A DNA stretch of 64,000 nucleotides from Clostridia bacterium (GTDB lineage Bacteria > Bacillota > Clostridia > Oscillospirales > CAG-272), in NCBI GenBank assembly GCA_017463125.1, contig JAFTPV010000016.1, forward strand, positions 1-64,000. The letters are read 5' to 3'. Shown here piece by piece: positions 1 through 8,819 of this stretch. The notes under the pieces are model-generated. The model did not search any database. It was given only the letters and a program-made list of their open reading frames with translations, and had not been told where the DNA came from. The position numbers were made by a program, and so were the translations under genes. Position 1 is the stretch's first letter. Each line of letters begins with the position of its first letter.

Positions 1-1825
1 CTATAGTAATTACATTTGTTGGAATATTTATCTCGGTTAAACTTATGCAATTTGCAAACGCTGAACGAGATATTGTAGTTAATCCTTTTCCAAACGTTAC
101 CGAGATCATTCTTTTACAATTGTAAAACGCAACCCGGCCTATAACAGTAATACTGTCAGGAATGGTTACAGTTTTAATGTTTTCTTTGTTACTAAAAACG
201 CCTTCACCAACAAATCTAACCGGCACACGATTGATGTGCGCAGGTATAATAATTTCTGTTGACGAGCCGATAAAGCCTGTGATTGTTACTTCATCATTTT
301 GGGTTGTATAAGTAAATTCGGATGTCGCCGTTGTTCCGGGTAGGTTGTTATAAATCGCGGGAACTAAAACGGTGGTTGAAACAGTCATAAACTTAACAAT
401 AACGTAATTAGCGCCGTCAACCGTCATAACGACATTTTCAAGAGCGAAATCGTTAATATTGATTATAGAATTATCAGAAAGCGTTGCTATTATAGCAACA
501 TCTTCCTTCATTACTGATTCACCTGTCAAGAGGCGAATTCCGTTGTAAGTTGCATTAAGGGAAAGAATTTTCTGCGTTTTTCTGCAATTACAATCATTAG
601 TACAATTACGAACGGTATCAGCTCCGTTGATTTTCCATTCTCCCCAATTATGATCTATTCTGTTTACGTAATTATCCTTATAATTAAAGTCGCAGAAAGA
701 ACATTTATGCAAAGTATAGCCTTGATCTATGCAAGTCGGCGCAATAATTGAGTCTACGTACTCATGATCCGACTTAGGAAGCACGCTTTGCTCTACTAAT
801 GTTTTGTCACAAACCGAACATTTTACACCGTCGGATAAGCCTGTTGCTGTGCAAGTAGGAGCAGAACCTACTATTTTTTCTTCGGTATGACCTTTTGGAT
901 CAATTTCTGTTTGTGCAACGATGATTTCTTCACAATTTTTGCAACGTTTGCCTTCGGTTAAGCCTGACTCAAGACATGTTGCTTCTCTGCCCGGAATAAC
1001 AACGCTTTCCGAATGGGCGCACTCAACATCTCGCTTAAAATCGCATACATTACAATATTCGTCATACTTATCATCATAAGTATGATTTACTTTAGGTACT
1101 TCCGTTTGCTTTACAGTAACTACGTTACATACAGAACAATGCTTTCCTTCCGTGAGTCCTGTTTTGACACAGGTTGAAGGAACGGCTGCGTCTATAACCT
1201 CTGTGTGATTATTTGTCTTTGCTATAGCATTTGTTTCTTTGTATTCACACACAGAACACATTCTACTTGAAATACCTATTTCTTTACAGGTAGGCTCTTT
1301 TTCGGTAATCCAAGAAGCGAAGGTATGCGGAATTTTTTCAATAGTTTCGGTTTCTTTTTCTCCGCACGCGCACGAGCGTTCTTTAATACCAGCCTCGGAG
1401 CAGCTAACATTTTTTACAATATTCCAATCCGAGAAATGATGAGCCAGCATTTCAACGTCGGATAATTCTTTCGCTCCACAATCGCACTCGCGTGTTTTTT
1501 CTCCTACTGATGTACAAGTCGCTTCTTTTGTTGTTACCCAATCTCCGTAAGAATGCGCTATCTTTGCAATAGCTTCTGTTTCTTTTTCACCGCATTCGCA
1601 TACGCGGGTCTTTTCACCTTCGGTTACACAAGTAGCGGCTTTTGTTGTTGTCCAATCACCAAAGGCGCAGGTATGAGGAGGCTGTTCGTTGTTACCTCCC
1701 AACAATATTACCAATGCAGCTACTATAGCTCCTACGGCTACTACCGCCAATATAGCAATAGCTAGGGCTTTAGCACGATGGGACTTTTTTGCATTTGGTT
1801 GTTGAAAATCCTTCTGTTCTTCCAT
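1..1825 (-). CDS. Cell-surface protein with Cys-rich modules and BspA-type leucine-rich repeats (C-terminus outside window)
   Basis: The reading frame is open from an ATG at 1825, preceded by AGGAGA five bases upstream, to the window edge (608 codons seen, no stop). Residues 1-18 are polar and basic and residues 19-43 form one hydrophobic segment, so this is a signal anchor rather than a cleaved signal peptide. Residues ~50-400 hold nine or ten modules of ~38-45 residues, each roughly H-x-[YF]-x-x-W-x(4)-ATC-x(3)-G-x(3)-R-x-C-x-C-G. After a linker, residues ~515 onward show LRR_5/BspA repeats with the pattern I-P-x-x-[VI]-x-x-I-G-x-x-A-F-x-x-C. Such proteins are usually surface adhesins; the ligand is unknown. 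Base composition is more AT-rich than the neighbouring sugar genes. Confidence 0.85.
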   Translation of the reverse strand, partial: MEEQKDFQQPNAKKSHRAKALAIAILAVVAVGAIVAALVILLGGNNEQPPHTCAFGDWTTTKAATCVTEGEKTRVCECGEKETEAIAKIAHSYGDWVTTKEATCTSVGEKTRECDCGAKELSDVEMLAHHFSDWNIVKNVSCSEAGIKERSCACGEKETETIEKIPHTFASWITEKEPTCKEIGISSRMCSVCEYKETNAIAKTNNHTEVIDAAVPSTCVKTGLTEGKHCSVCNVVTVKQTEVPKVNHTYDDKYDEYCNVCDFKRDVECAHSESVVIPGREATCLESGLTEGKRCKNCEEIIVAQTEIDPKGHTEEKIVGSAPTCTATGLSDGVKCSVCDKTLVEQSVLPKSDHEYVDSIIAPTCIDQGYTLHKCSFCDFNYKDNYVNRIDHNWGEWKINGADTVRNCTNDCNCRKTQKILSLNATYNGIRLLTGESVMKEDVAIIATLSDNSIININDFALENVVMTVDGANYVIVKFMTVSTTVLVPAIYNNLPGTTATSEFTYTTQNDEVTITGFIGSSTEIIIPAHINRVPVRFVGEGVFSNKENIKTVTIPDSITVIGRVAFYNCKRMISVTFGKGLTTISRSAFANCISLTEINIPTNVITI

Positions 1826-1853
1826 GTTTTTCTCCTGATAGTTTATTTTTTCT

Positions 1854-1880
1854 GCAATTAGTAAGTTTATTACTAATTGC
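1854..1880. promoter_or_regulatory. 27-bp palindromic operator candidate between the surface-protein gene and the XRE gene
   Basis: Two perfect 11-base arms, GCAATTAGTAA (1854-1864) and its complement (1870-1880), are separated by GTTTA. The core AATTAGTAA recurs at 1918-1926, just ahead of a TATAAT at 1934-1939 that would serve the XRE gene. The site lies in a 142-bp divergent intergenic region, so binding by the XRE protein to control itself and the surface protein is a reasonable inference, not shown. Confidence 0.6.
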
Positions 1881-1967
1881 TAACTATTATATTATATTTT
1901 ATACTAAAAGTCAATAGAATTAGTAAAAAATGTTATAATTTTATTATCATAAACTAGGAGCAAAGTT

Positions 1968-2240
1968 ATGAAAATCGGTGAAAAGATACGGGCGGCGAGA
2001 GAGGATATGGATCTTTCTCAGGAGGAGATATCTCGCGCGATACCTATGAACCAATCAAGTTATTCAAAAATTGAGCGCGACGTACAGGAGCCGAGTCTTG
2101 AGCAGCTACGCAGAATTTGTCAGATACTGCGGCTTGACCCATCATATCTTTTGGCACTTGAGTCGTATGAAAACGCAAGCAGCGACGACCTCGCCTTCGC
2201 GAAAGAGGTTAAAAGAATTTACGAAAGAATATATAGATAA
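1968..2240 (+). CDS. XRE/Cro-CI family helix-turn-helix regulator
   Basis: A 90-residue protein that is almost entirely one HTH_3 domain (residues ~3-62): IGEKIRAARE, then SQEEISRAI as the second helix, and NQSSYSKIER as recognition helix. The C-terminal ~25 residues are acidic then basic and helical, probably for dimerization. TAGGAG lies eight bases before the ATG and TATAAT is at 1934-1939. It is divergent from the surface-protein gene and followed by its own terminator, so it is monocistronic. Autoregulation and control of the divergent gene through the palindrome are likely but inferred. Confidence 0.85.
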   Translation: MKIGEKIRAAREDMDLSQEEISRAIPMNQSSYSKIERDVQEPSLEQLRRICQILRLDPSYLLALESYENASSDDLAFAKEVKRIYERIYR

Positions 2241-2274
2241 AAGCAGCCGACATTAAGTTTCGGCTGCTTTTTTC
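2241..2274 (+). terminator. Intrinsic terminator of the XRE gene
   Basis: Nine-base arms AGCAGCCGA (2242-2250) and TCGGCTGCT (2260-2268), followed by a T run, directly after the stop codon. Confidence 0.9.
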
Positions 2275-2440
2275 ATCATTAGAGTATTAACAAAAGCTAC
2301 TCTTTAAGAGTCGTTCAGAAGCTAGCTTTCTTGAATACATCCACAAGAATAGTGCGCTTCTGTCACACTCGGGTCATCCTCATCCACCGCTGACCGCCTT
2401 CGGCTGCGGTCCCCCTTCCCCTATCTTTGGGAAGGCTGCG
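2275..2440. other. Noncoding spacer with two GC-rich hairpins
   Basis: No gene is visible. Two perfect stems are present: GACCGC/GCGGTC (2392-2397 with 2406-2411) and CCTTCCC/GGGAAGG (2414-2420 with 2429-2435). They lie just past the end of the minus-strand lyase gene and may end its transcript, although there is no U tract. The shape recalls dispersed repeats of Clostridia, which cannot be tested inside this window. Confidence 0.4.
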
Positions 2441-3649
2441 TTACATCATTTGCATGGTGTCAGCGACCCAAGAGCCGCGCTCGTGGGGCTTTATTCCATC
2501 GAATACGACCTCAGTGCCTTCTTTTCTGCATTTTTCAAGAAGGGGTGCGGTTGGGGTTATGGCTACGTCTACCCTGCCGTCCATGACGGTTGTTGTAGAA
2601 ACTATCATAGAGTCGCCGGCGCAGAACTGCGGGTGGGGGTCTACGTGATAGTATCTGTCTACGTCGGGATAAGGAAGTGCGGAGAATATATCTATTTCCT
2701 TATTGGTCGCCCTATCGTAGAATATCGTACGGCAGGGCGTGGTTTTCCACTTATACGGGCTTTCGTCACCGACGAGCATCTGTCGGTCGGCTGATGAGTG
2801 GCTGTGGCAGAGGGGGCGCTTCCATACGTGAGTTACCTCTCGCGTTTCGATATCACATTCAAACGCACCGTTAAAATAGTCCGTCCAGCAGACGAGTCCG
2901 TCAGCACTCCAATAGTCGTGCGCGCTCTCGGTTTCGCTTCTGCCATAAAATTCCTTCGGCATAAGCGGCTCAAAGCGTGTACCCTCGGTATTCATCAGCC
3001 AGATTCTCTGGTTTATCGGCATATATTCGCCTGTATGCATATCGCGCCACCAATCCTGGTCTATAAGGAAAAGGTTCGGGTCTTTTGGCGAGAACATTGC
3101 GTGGTCGTGCATGTTGCCTAGCTTGTTAAGGAGCTTTATCGCTCCTGTTTTAATATCGCCAAGAGCGACATAGAAGATACCGCCTATCTGCATATCAAGA
3201 GCGATATATTTATTGTCGCAGGAGATTGAGGCGTGGGTAAAGAGGCGCTGGACGGGTCTGTTATGAGTAAATTCGGGTGTTAAGGTGATTACCTTTTTAA
3301 GCTCGCCGTCAAGACTTAAATGCCATACTGTATCGTAACAGCCGTAATATACACCGTCGCCCTCAGGGTCAATACAAGGAAGCGAGCCGTTTGTATCGGG
3401 AGAAGCATTCGGGAAATGGCGGATAAAGGGATTATCCGGGTCGAGAGAAACGAGGGCAAGCGTTGAATATCTCGCAGGTGGGTTACAGCAGGTAACAAAG
3501 AGATATTTTCCGTCAGAGGTGACGGAGGGCTGGGCAAAATAAAAATGCTTTTGCAACGTGCCCACTCTCTCGGTAAGGACGTAGCTTGTTACACCGCTCT
3601 TCTTGTCGGTATATGGAGTAAAATACGGGTGTCTTGAAAGATCGTACAT
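2441..3649 (-). CDS. Oligogalacturonate lyase-like seven-bladed propeller protein (PL22-like)
   Basis: 402 residues, close to the ~388 of Ogl enzymes that split unsaturated digalacturonate by beta-elimination in the cytoplasm. WD/propeller-like strands repeat throughout (SVTSDGKYLFVTCC, ASISCDNKYIALDM, MFSPKDPNLFLID). Late in the protein HSH (~291) and a H-x(3)-H-x-Q pattern (YYHVDPHPQF, ~353) sit where PL22 enzymes hold manganese with His and Gln. No signal peptide is seen. The gene stands alone downstream of the GH1 terminator; AAAGG precedes the ATG. The edge LplD gene would act on related galacturonides. A non-catalytic propeller, or a related lyase of different specificity, cannot be excluded. 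Confidence 0.7.
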   Translation of the reverse strand: MYDLSRHPYFTPYTDKKSGVTSYVLTERVGTLQKHFYFAQPSVTSDGKYLFVTCCNPPARYSTLALVSLDPDNPFIRHFPNASPDTNGSLPCIDPEGDGVYYGCYDTVWHLSLDGELKKVITLTPEFTHNRPVQRLFTHASISCDNKYIALDMQIGGIFYVALGDIKTGAIKLLNKLGNMHDHAMFSPKDPNLFLIDQDWWRDMHTGEYMPINQRIWLMNTEGTRFEPLMPKEFYGRSETESAHDYWSADGLVCWTDYFNGAFECDIETREVTHVWKRPLCHSHSSADRQMLVGDESPYKWKTTPCRTIFYDRATNKEIDIFSALPYPDVDRYYHVDPHPQFCAGDSMIVSTTTVMDGRVDVAITPTAPLLEKCRKEGTEVVFDGIKPHERGSWVADTMQMM

Positions 3650-3739
3650 TGTTTTTTTACCTTTCTGAAAAAGAAATCACTACTTAAATTTTATAACTTC
3701 TCTGTAAATATGGCAATAGTTAATTCCGACTTATGACAG

Positions 3740-3773
3740 AAAAGCTGCGCCCATTTTTTTAGGAGCGCAGCCT
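3740..3773 (-). terminator. Intrinsic terminator of the glycosidase operon
   Basis: GCTGCGC (3744-3750) pairs with GCGCAGC (3765-3771) just after the GH1 stop codon on the minus strand, followed there by TTTT. Confidence 0.75.
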
Positions 3774-3777
3774 TCTT

Positions 3778-5073
3778 TTATTTACGGTAATTTGAATTTT
3801 CTACAAATGAGGAATATGCCTCGTCGGTTACACCTTTATTCTTAATTACAGACGAATAGAGCTTTCCGCTGTTCTTAACGGTTCTCTCCTGTGTTTCGTA
3901 ATTAACGTGGACTATACCGAAGCGCGCGGCCTCTCCCTCTCGCCACTCGAAATTATCGGTGAACGACCAGTGATAGTAGCGCTCGATGCGGTTGTCGGTT
4001 TCGCTGATAGCCTTTAGCTGATCGTAGATAAAGCGAGGGCGGAATGAGTCGGTGTTATCACACGTGCCGTTTTCGGTAACGAATATCGGATATTCTCTGC
4101 CGTATTTTTCCGAGAGCTTGTTTGAAAGCTCGATAAGTCCGTCATGGTATATTTCCCAGCCGAGATCATTGTGGTAGGCGTCTTCTCTGATACCGTCTGC
4201 AATGCCCGACACGGTGCTTCTGGAATAGTAGTTTATACCAATGAAGTCGTAATATTTGCCTGATTTAACACCTTTTCGCTTCATAACCGGGAAACGGCAC
4301 TTTCCCGTCATCATAGCCTCGGTGATAGCGTCCTGGAACATATAAGAGGTAAAGCCTGCACATATCTTATGCCAGAGGCTTTTCTTATTCTCCGGTTCAA
4401 AGACGCGAAGGTGGTTTGCAAAGCTGACGAGGGTTTGTTCCCTGCTCTTGCCCATCCTTTCGCGCTTTTGGTGAATCATATTATAGGCTCTTACGTGAGA
4501 TGCGGTCATATTTGAAAAGACCTTTACAAACTCGGAGAGCGACTTATGCTCCGGGGGCCAGGTGCCGTAAAAGAAGCTGTTGAGGTTATAGACGTTTGGC
4601 TCGTTTATGGTTATATAATCGTCAACTATATCGCCAAGGTAATCTACTACTCTCTCGGCAAAATTAAGGAATATATCCGGGGCATCCTTATGCGTCCACG
4701 CGCCCATATCCTCAAACCAGAGGGGATTTGTGAAATGGTGGAGGGTGAGCATAGGTCTTACGCCCTTTGACCTCATATACTCGATTTCTTCTCTGTAATG
4801 AGCGAGCGCCGACTCGTCAAAGACGTCCCTCTCGGGTTCGATTCGCGACCACTCGATACCGAAGCGGTAAATCTCCAGCCCCATCTCTGCCATAAGGTCA
4901 ATATCCTCGCGCCACAGATTATAGTGGTCGTCGGCGCGGTAGGGAGAGGTTTGGTCATCAACCTTTCCCTCCTCTGCAAAGCGGTACCAATTGTTATTTT
5001 TATCTCCGCCCTCAATCTGCGTTGCGGCGGTTGCGGTACCGAGAAGCAGTCCTTCCTTTAACTTAAATTTCAT
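3778..5073 (-). CDS. Family 1 glycoside hydrolase (beta-glucosidase / 6-phospho-beta-glucosidase type)
   Basis: 431 residues, the usual GH1 length. The acid/base Glu158 lies in ITINEPN and the nucleophile Glu334 in FVTENG; the aglycone-side motif ATQIEGG (residues 16-22), LHHFTNP and the C-terminal HWSFTDNFEW are all present. It retains beta-linked glucosides or galactosides and is cytoplasmic (no signal peptide). The gene is last in a coupled operon and abuts the symporter stop, suggesting that imported disaccharides are its substrate. Clear phospho-sugar-binding residues were not recognised and no PTS gene is near, so an unphosphorylated beta-glucoside is the better guess. Confidence 0.9.
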   Translation of the reverse strand: MKFKLKEGLLLGTATAATQIEGGDKNNNWYRFAEEGKVDDQTSPYRADDHYNLWREDIDLMAEMGLEIYRFGIEWSRIEPERDVFDESALAHYREEIEYMRSKGVRPMLTLHHFTNPLWFEDMGAWTHKDAPDIFLNFAERVVDYLGDIVDDYITINEPNVYNLNSFFYGTWPPEHKSLSEFVKVFSNMTASHVRAYNMIHQKRERMGKSREQTLVSFANHLRVFEPENKKSLWHKICAGFTSYMFQDAITEAMMTGKCRFPVMKRKGVKSGKYYDFIGINYYSRSTVSGIADGIREDAYHNDLGWEIYHDGLIELSNKLSEKYGREYPIFVTENGTCDNTDSFRPRFIYDQLKAISETDNRIERYYHWSFTDNFEWREGEAARFGIVHVNYETQERTVKNSGKLYSSVIKNKGVTDEAYSSFVENSNYRK

Positions 5074-6495
5074 TTATTTTTCCTCTGCTACACTATTTCT
5101 CTCTTCGAGGTCACGGACTATCTCGGCATAGAACTTTTCGTCTATCTTAAACTTCTTCTGATAGAGGAAGAAGCCGAGAAGTATGCAAATAAGCGGGAAT
5201 ATCATCATAGATATTTTCATAATCCAGACAGCGCTGTCGGGGGTTGAGTTAATTATCTCGGCAATAAGGTCGGTATTTCCTTCCGCATCGGCAACGGAAT
5301 TTGCTATCGCGTTGATACCCGAGATGATGAGCGTGAAGGAGATAACGCCCTTACTCATAGCGCCGCCGAACTGGTTGATGAATGGCTGAACGGCAAAGCT
5401 CGCCGCCTCGTTACGCTTACCGAGCTTCCACTCGCCGTACTCAACCGCGTCTGCAAGGAAGAGGAGCATAAGGAGCTGGATAAACGCCTGGGCGAAGAAT
5501 AGCCCGAGTCCTGCGATAACTATAAGAGGAAGCTGCTCGAAGGAGAGGAAGAACACAATGTAAGAGATAGCAACGGCTACCATCGAGCCTGTGTAAAGCT
5601 GCTTTCTTGTAAATTTCTTTCTGAAAAGAGGAAATACAGAGAGCGCTGTAAGCTGTGCTACGGCGAGAACTGCGGCAAAGACCATATAGACTCCCGCATC
5701 CTTATAAGCATACTCGAAATAGTAGAGTCCGAAGCCTGTCGTCGTGCAATAGCCTATCATAAAGAGAGCCATTGAAACGGCTGTTACGAGAAGCTGGTCG
5801 TTCTTAAAGAGGGCGCGGAACAAGTCCTTAAGCGAGGTGCGCTCTACTGATGCAAGGTGGCTTCTGTCCTCCTTGACGCCAAAGAGGGTTATGCTCTGGA
5901 AGAGCATCATAATTATCGCCACGATTATAGCGAAAACGAAATAGCTGTCGCGCTTATCAAGTCCGAGCCCTGCGAAGAGGTCGGGTACCATAGTGTAGAT
6001 AAGAACCATTGAGAACATACCGACGTTTGCACAAATCCTTGCAAATGCGCCAACGCCCTCACGCACCTTCTGGTCCTTCGAGATAGCGGGCATAAGTGAC
6101 CAATAGGAAATATCGTTAAGCGAGAAGAATATGCTGAAGAGAAGATAGGTTACGCCAAGAAGGATTATATGCGCGGTTTCGTCCATATTGAAGTTATGGA
6201 ACATAAGTACGGTAAGAACACCCGTTCCTATCATACCGCCGAATATCCAGGGCTTGAACTTTCCCCACTTTGTTTTGGTATTATCGACTATCGCACCGAC
6301 GAAGGGGTCGATAACGGCATCGAAAATTCCAAAGAGGGTCAGCATTATACCGATTACGGCAAGGCCTCCGTCAGAGAACGTTACAACGTCGGTTAAGAAA
6401 TTGAGAAGATACATACTGACAAGGGAGTAGAGTGCGTCACGGCCGACAGTGCCGAGTCCGAAGCAATATTTATTGCGTTTCATTAGCTTATCCAT
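5074..6495 (-). CDS. GPH-family sugar:cation symporter (MelB-like MFS transporter)
   Basis: 473 residues with about 12 hydrophobic segments. The N-terminus (residues 5-40) has the family signature KYCFGLGTVGRDALYS, followed by the first-loop motif DPFVGAIVDNTKTKWGKFKPWI that marks the glycoside-pentoside-hexuronide:cation symporters. The C-terminal half carries DAVEYGEWKLGKRNEAASF, also typical. It would import oligosaccharides with Na+ or H+. It overlaps the GH36 gene upstream by one base and abuts GH1 downstream, so the three are translated together; melibiose, raffinose or isomaltose-type sugars are the natural guess. Confidence 0.9.
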   Translation of the reverse strand: MDKLMKRNKYCFGLGTVGRDALYSLVSMYLLNFLTDVVTFSDGGLAVIGIMLTLFGIFDAVIDPFVGAIVDNTKTKWGKFKPWIFGGMIGTGVLTVLMFHNFNMDETAHIILLGVTYLLFSIFFSLNDISYWSLMPAISKDQKVREGVGAFARICANVGMFSMVLIYTMVPDLFAGLGLDKRDSYFVFAIIVAIIMMLFQSITLFGVKEDRSHLASVERTSLKDLFRALFKNDQLLVTAVSMALFMIGYCTTTGFGLYYFEYAYKDAGVYMVFAAVLAVAQLTALSVFPLFRKKFTRKQLYTGSMVAVAISYIVFFLSFEQLPLIVIAGLGLFFAQAFIQLLMLLFLADAVEYGEWKLGKRNEAASFAVQPFINQFGGAMSKGVISFTLIISGINAIANSVADAEGNTDLIAEIINSTPDSAVWIMKISMMIFPLICILLGFFLYQKKFKIDEKFYAEIVRDLEERNSVAEEK

Positions 6496-8819
6496 TATTT
6501 TTTCTCCTTAATTATATAAAGATTTGATCCATAGTCGCCGAGTATGCGAAGCTTGTCGGAATATCCCGTTCCCTCATACTGCATAGCAAGATTTATTCCG
6601 GATATCAGAGCATCGCCTCTTACGGTATACTCCTCGCACCCGTCCGTCATCTCAAAGTTTTTATCCACAAGACGTACAAGCGCACCGCCGGTATTAATCT
6701 TAAAGGGAACTATATGCTTTATCAGTGCACCAAAGCGCTTTATTCTAAGATACTGCTTCACGCTTCTTACGGTGTATTCCTTCTCTGCATCGAGATGCTC
6801 GACTCTTAAAATATCCCGCCCGGGGCAAGCTCCTATATGATTTTGGAAAAGGCCTACGATGCATTCTCCGTCTGCCGTTATACTGAAAGTATAGCGTGTT
6901 TTATCCTTTGTATTATGAATACGAAGCCTGCCGTACTGCAAAGTTCGCCTTTGCTCCTTATAGAAGGCTATCTGCTCCTTTATCGCACGGAGCTCGGCAC
7001 GCGTAAGCTCTGAAAAATCAAGCTCGTAGCCGAGAACACCGAAGCACGCGACGTTAAAGCGGGTGGAAAGCGGAGTATCCCTTAAGGTCTGCTGGTGGGG
7101 TGCCATTGATACGTGGGCTGATACCGTAGACTGCGGATAGAGCCTATATATACCGCTCTGAATATCGAGCCTCTCTATCGGGTCGGTGTTATCCGACGTC
7201 CATATCTGCGGAGAATAACAAAGCATTCCGAGGTCAAAGCGGTTACCTCCCGACGAGCAGCTCTCAAAGAGGATATTCGGATGTCTTTTATAGAATATTT
7301 CATCAAGTATCCTATAAAGTCCGAGAATGTATCTGTGGTAAAGCTCGCCTTGATTTTTAAGATAAGACGACTGCATATCGCTGATATGCCTGTTGTAGTC
7401 CCACTTTACGTACTCGATATTTGACTCGCAAAGCACCTTATCAACGCTGTCGATAATATAATCGCAAACCTCGGGGCGCGAAAGGTCAAGCACCATTTGA
7501 TTTCTGCCAAAGGATACATGCCTTCCTTCAACCTTCAGCGCCCATTCGGGATGAGCGCGGTAGAGGTCGCTGTTCTGATTTACGCACTCCGGCTCAAACC
7601 AGAGTCCGAACTTCATACCGAGCTTGTTTATCCTTCGCGAGAGCCGCTTTATACCCCCGGGGAGCTTCTTTTTATTCACCACCCAGTCGCCAAGGCCTGC
7701 CGTATCGTCAGAGCGAGCGCCAAACCAACCGTCGTCGAGAACGAACATCTCCACTCCTAATTTTTTAGCTCTGCCGGCAAGGGAGTGGAGCTTGCGACAG
7801 TTAAAATTGAAGAAGGTGGCTTCCCAGTTGTTGATTACAACCGGGCGCTCGGCAGACTTATACTCTCCTCTGACTATATGCTCGTTTACAAAGGCGTGCA
7901 TATTCGCTGAAACCGAATTTAAGCCCTTATCACCAAAGCTCATCACAGCCTGGGGTGTGACGAAGCTCTCGCCCGTTTTCAAGCGCCAGAGGAAGCAATG
8001 CGGATTTATACCAGACATTATACGAAGGGTGTCAAAGGGAGCTTTTTCTACCGCAGTATAGTGATTACCGCTGTAAACAAGATTGAAGGCATAGGCTCCG
8101 CCGTGATCGTTGTCTGCTCCTCGCGAGGCAAGCATGACTCCCGCGTTATGCCTATTTGACGACGAGCCTGTGGTCGAATCGTTGACGTAGATGCCGTACT
8201 CAATCGATCTGCGATGCTCGTGCGCCTCCTTTGCCCAAGAGCCGTCAAAGGTAAGAAGGTCGTATTCAGAGTCGGCAAAATCTACCATAAGGCTCATAAG
8301 CTTTCTGATATAGACCTCGCCCTGCGAACCGTTTATAAGCTCGGTGTTTCTGGCTATTACGTTGGTGCCATAGTAAACCGTGTAGTTTAACTTTAGCTTT
8401 ATATCAGAGTATTTTCTGTCAGAGAGGGTTATCTCGAGAGTTTCTCCGTCGCCGTAGGCTGTAGGAAGCGTGGGTGTAGTGTATGAGCCGTCCAAAACGC
8501 GCGAGGACTCGTATATAAAGTCGGTAACGAAGGTGCCGTCGGGCATAATAAGCTCGGTCGGAGAGTGGCGAAAGTCGCCCTTGCCTACTCCCGAATACTC
8601 AAGGAGCGTAGTATCAAGAGAATATACGGGAGTGTCAGCCTCGTATTCAACAGTTGAGCCGAGCTGTATTTCGTTCTTTAAGCGGAGTGCTGTGTAGTCC
8701 TGCTCCGCAAGGCGTGCGCCGTAATATATATGCTCAAGATGTCCCTTTTCAGTCACGGAAAAGACGTAGCTTGTGTCTTTGGTATCAAGCTTAAAGACGT
8801 TATCCTTTATACTTATCAT
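6495..8819 (-). CDS. Alpha-galactosidase, glycoside hydrolase family 36
   Basis: 774 residues, in the range of tetrameric GH36 enzymes. The N-terminal beta-supersandwich (1-~320) is followed by the barrel with the signature FVLDDGWFG (359-367) and GLWFEPECVN. The nucleophile is Asp474 in YVKWDYNRH and the acid/base is Asp543 in TSDNTD; the CSSGG motif (521-525) is present. It removes terminal alpha-1,6-galactose from raffinose-family sugars or melibiose inside the cell. The gene overlaps GH13 by four bases and the symporter by one, making a coupled alpha-galactoside operon. Confidence 0.95.
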   Translation of the reverse strand: MISIKDNVFKLDTKDTSYVFSVTEKGHLEHIYYGARLAEQDYTALRLKNEIQLGSTVEYEADTPVYSLDTTLLEYSGVGKGDFRHSPTELIMPDGTFVTDFIYESSRVLDGSYTTPTLPTAYGDGETLEITLSDRKYSDIKLKLNYTVYYGTNVIARNTELINGSQGEVYIRKLMSLMVDFADSEYDLLTFDGSWAKEAHEHRRSIEYGIYVNDSTTGSSSNRHNAGVMLASRGADNDHGGAYAFNLVYSGNHYTAVEKAPFDTLRIMSGINPHCFLWRLKTGESFVTPQAVMSFGDKGLNSVSANMHAFVNEHIVRGEYKSAERPVVINNWEATFFNFNCRKLHSLAGRAKKLGVEMFVLDDGWFGARSDDTAGLGDWVVNKKKLPGGIKRLSRRINKLGMKFGLWFEPECVNQNSDLYRAHPEWALKVEGRHVSFGRNQMVLDLSRPEVCDYIIDSVDKVLCESNIEYVKWDYNRHISDMQSSYLKNQGELYHRYILGLYRILDEIFYKRHPNILFESCSSGGNRFDLGMLCYSPQIWTSDNTDPIERLDIQSGIYRLYPQSTVSAHVSMAPHQQTLRDTPLSTRFNVACFGVLGYELDFSELTRAELRAIKEQIAFYKEQRRTLQYGRLRIHNTKDKTRYTFSITADGECIVGLFQNHIGACPGRDILRVEHLDAEKEYTVRSVKQYLRIKRFGALIKHIVPFKINTGGALVRLVDKNFEMTDGCEEYTVRGDALISGINLAMQYEGTGYSDKLRILGDYGSNLYIIKEKK

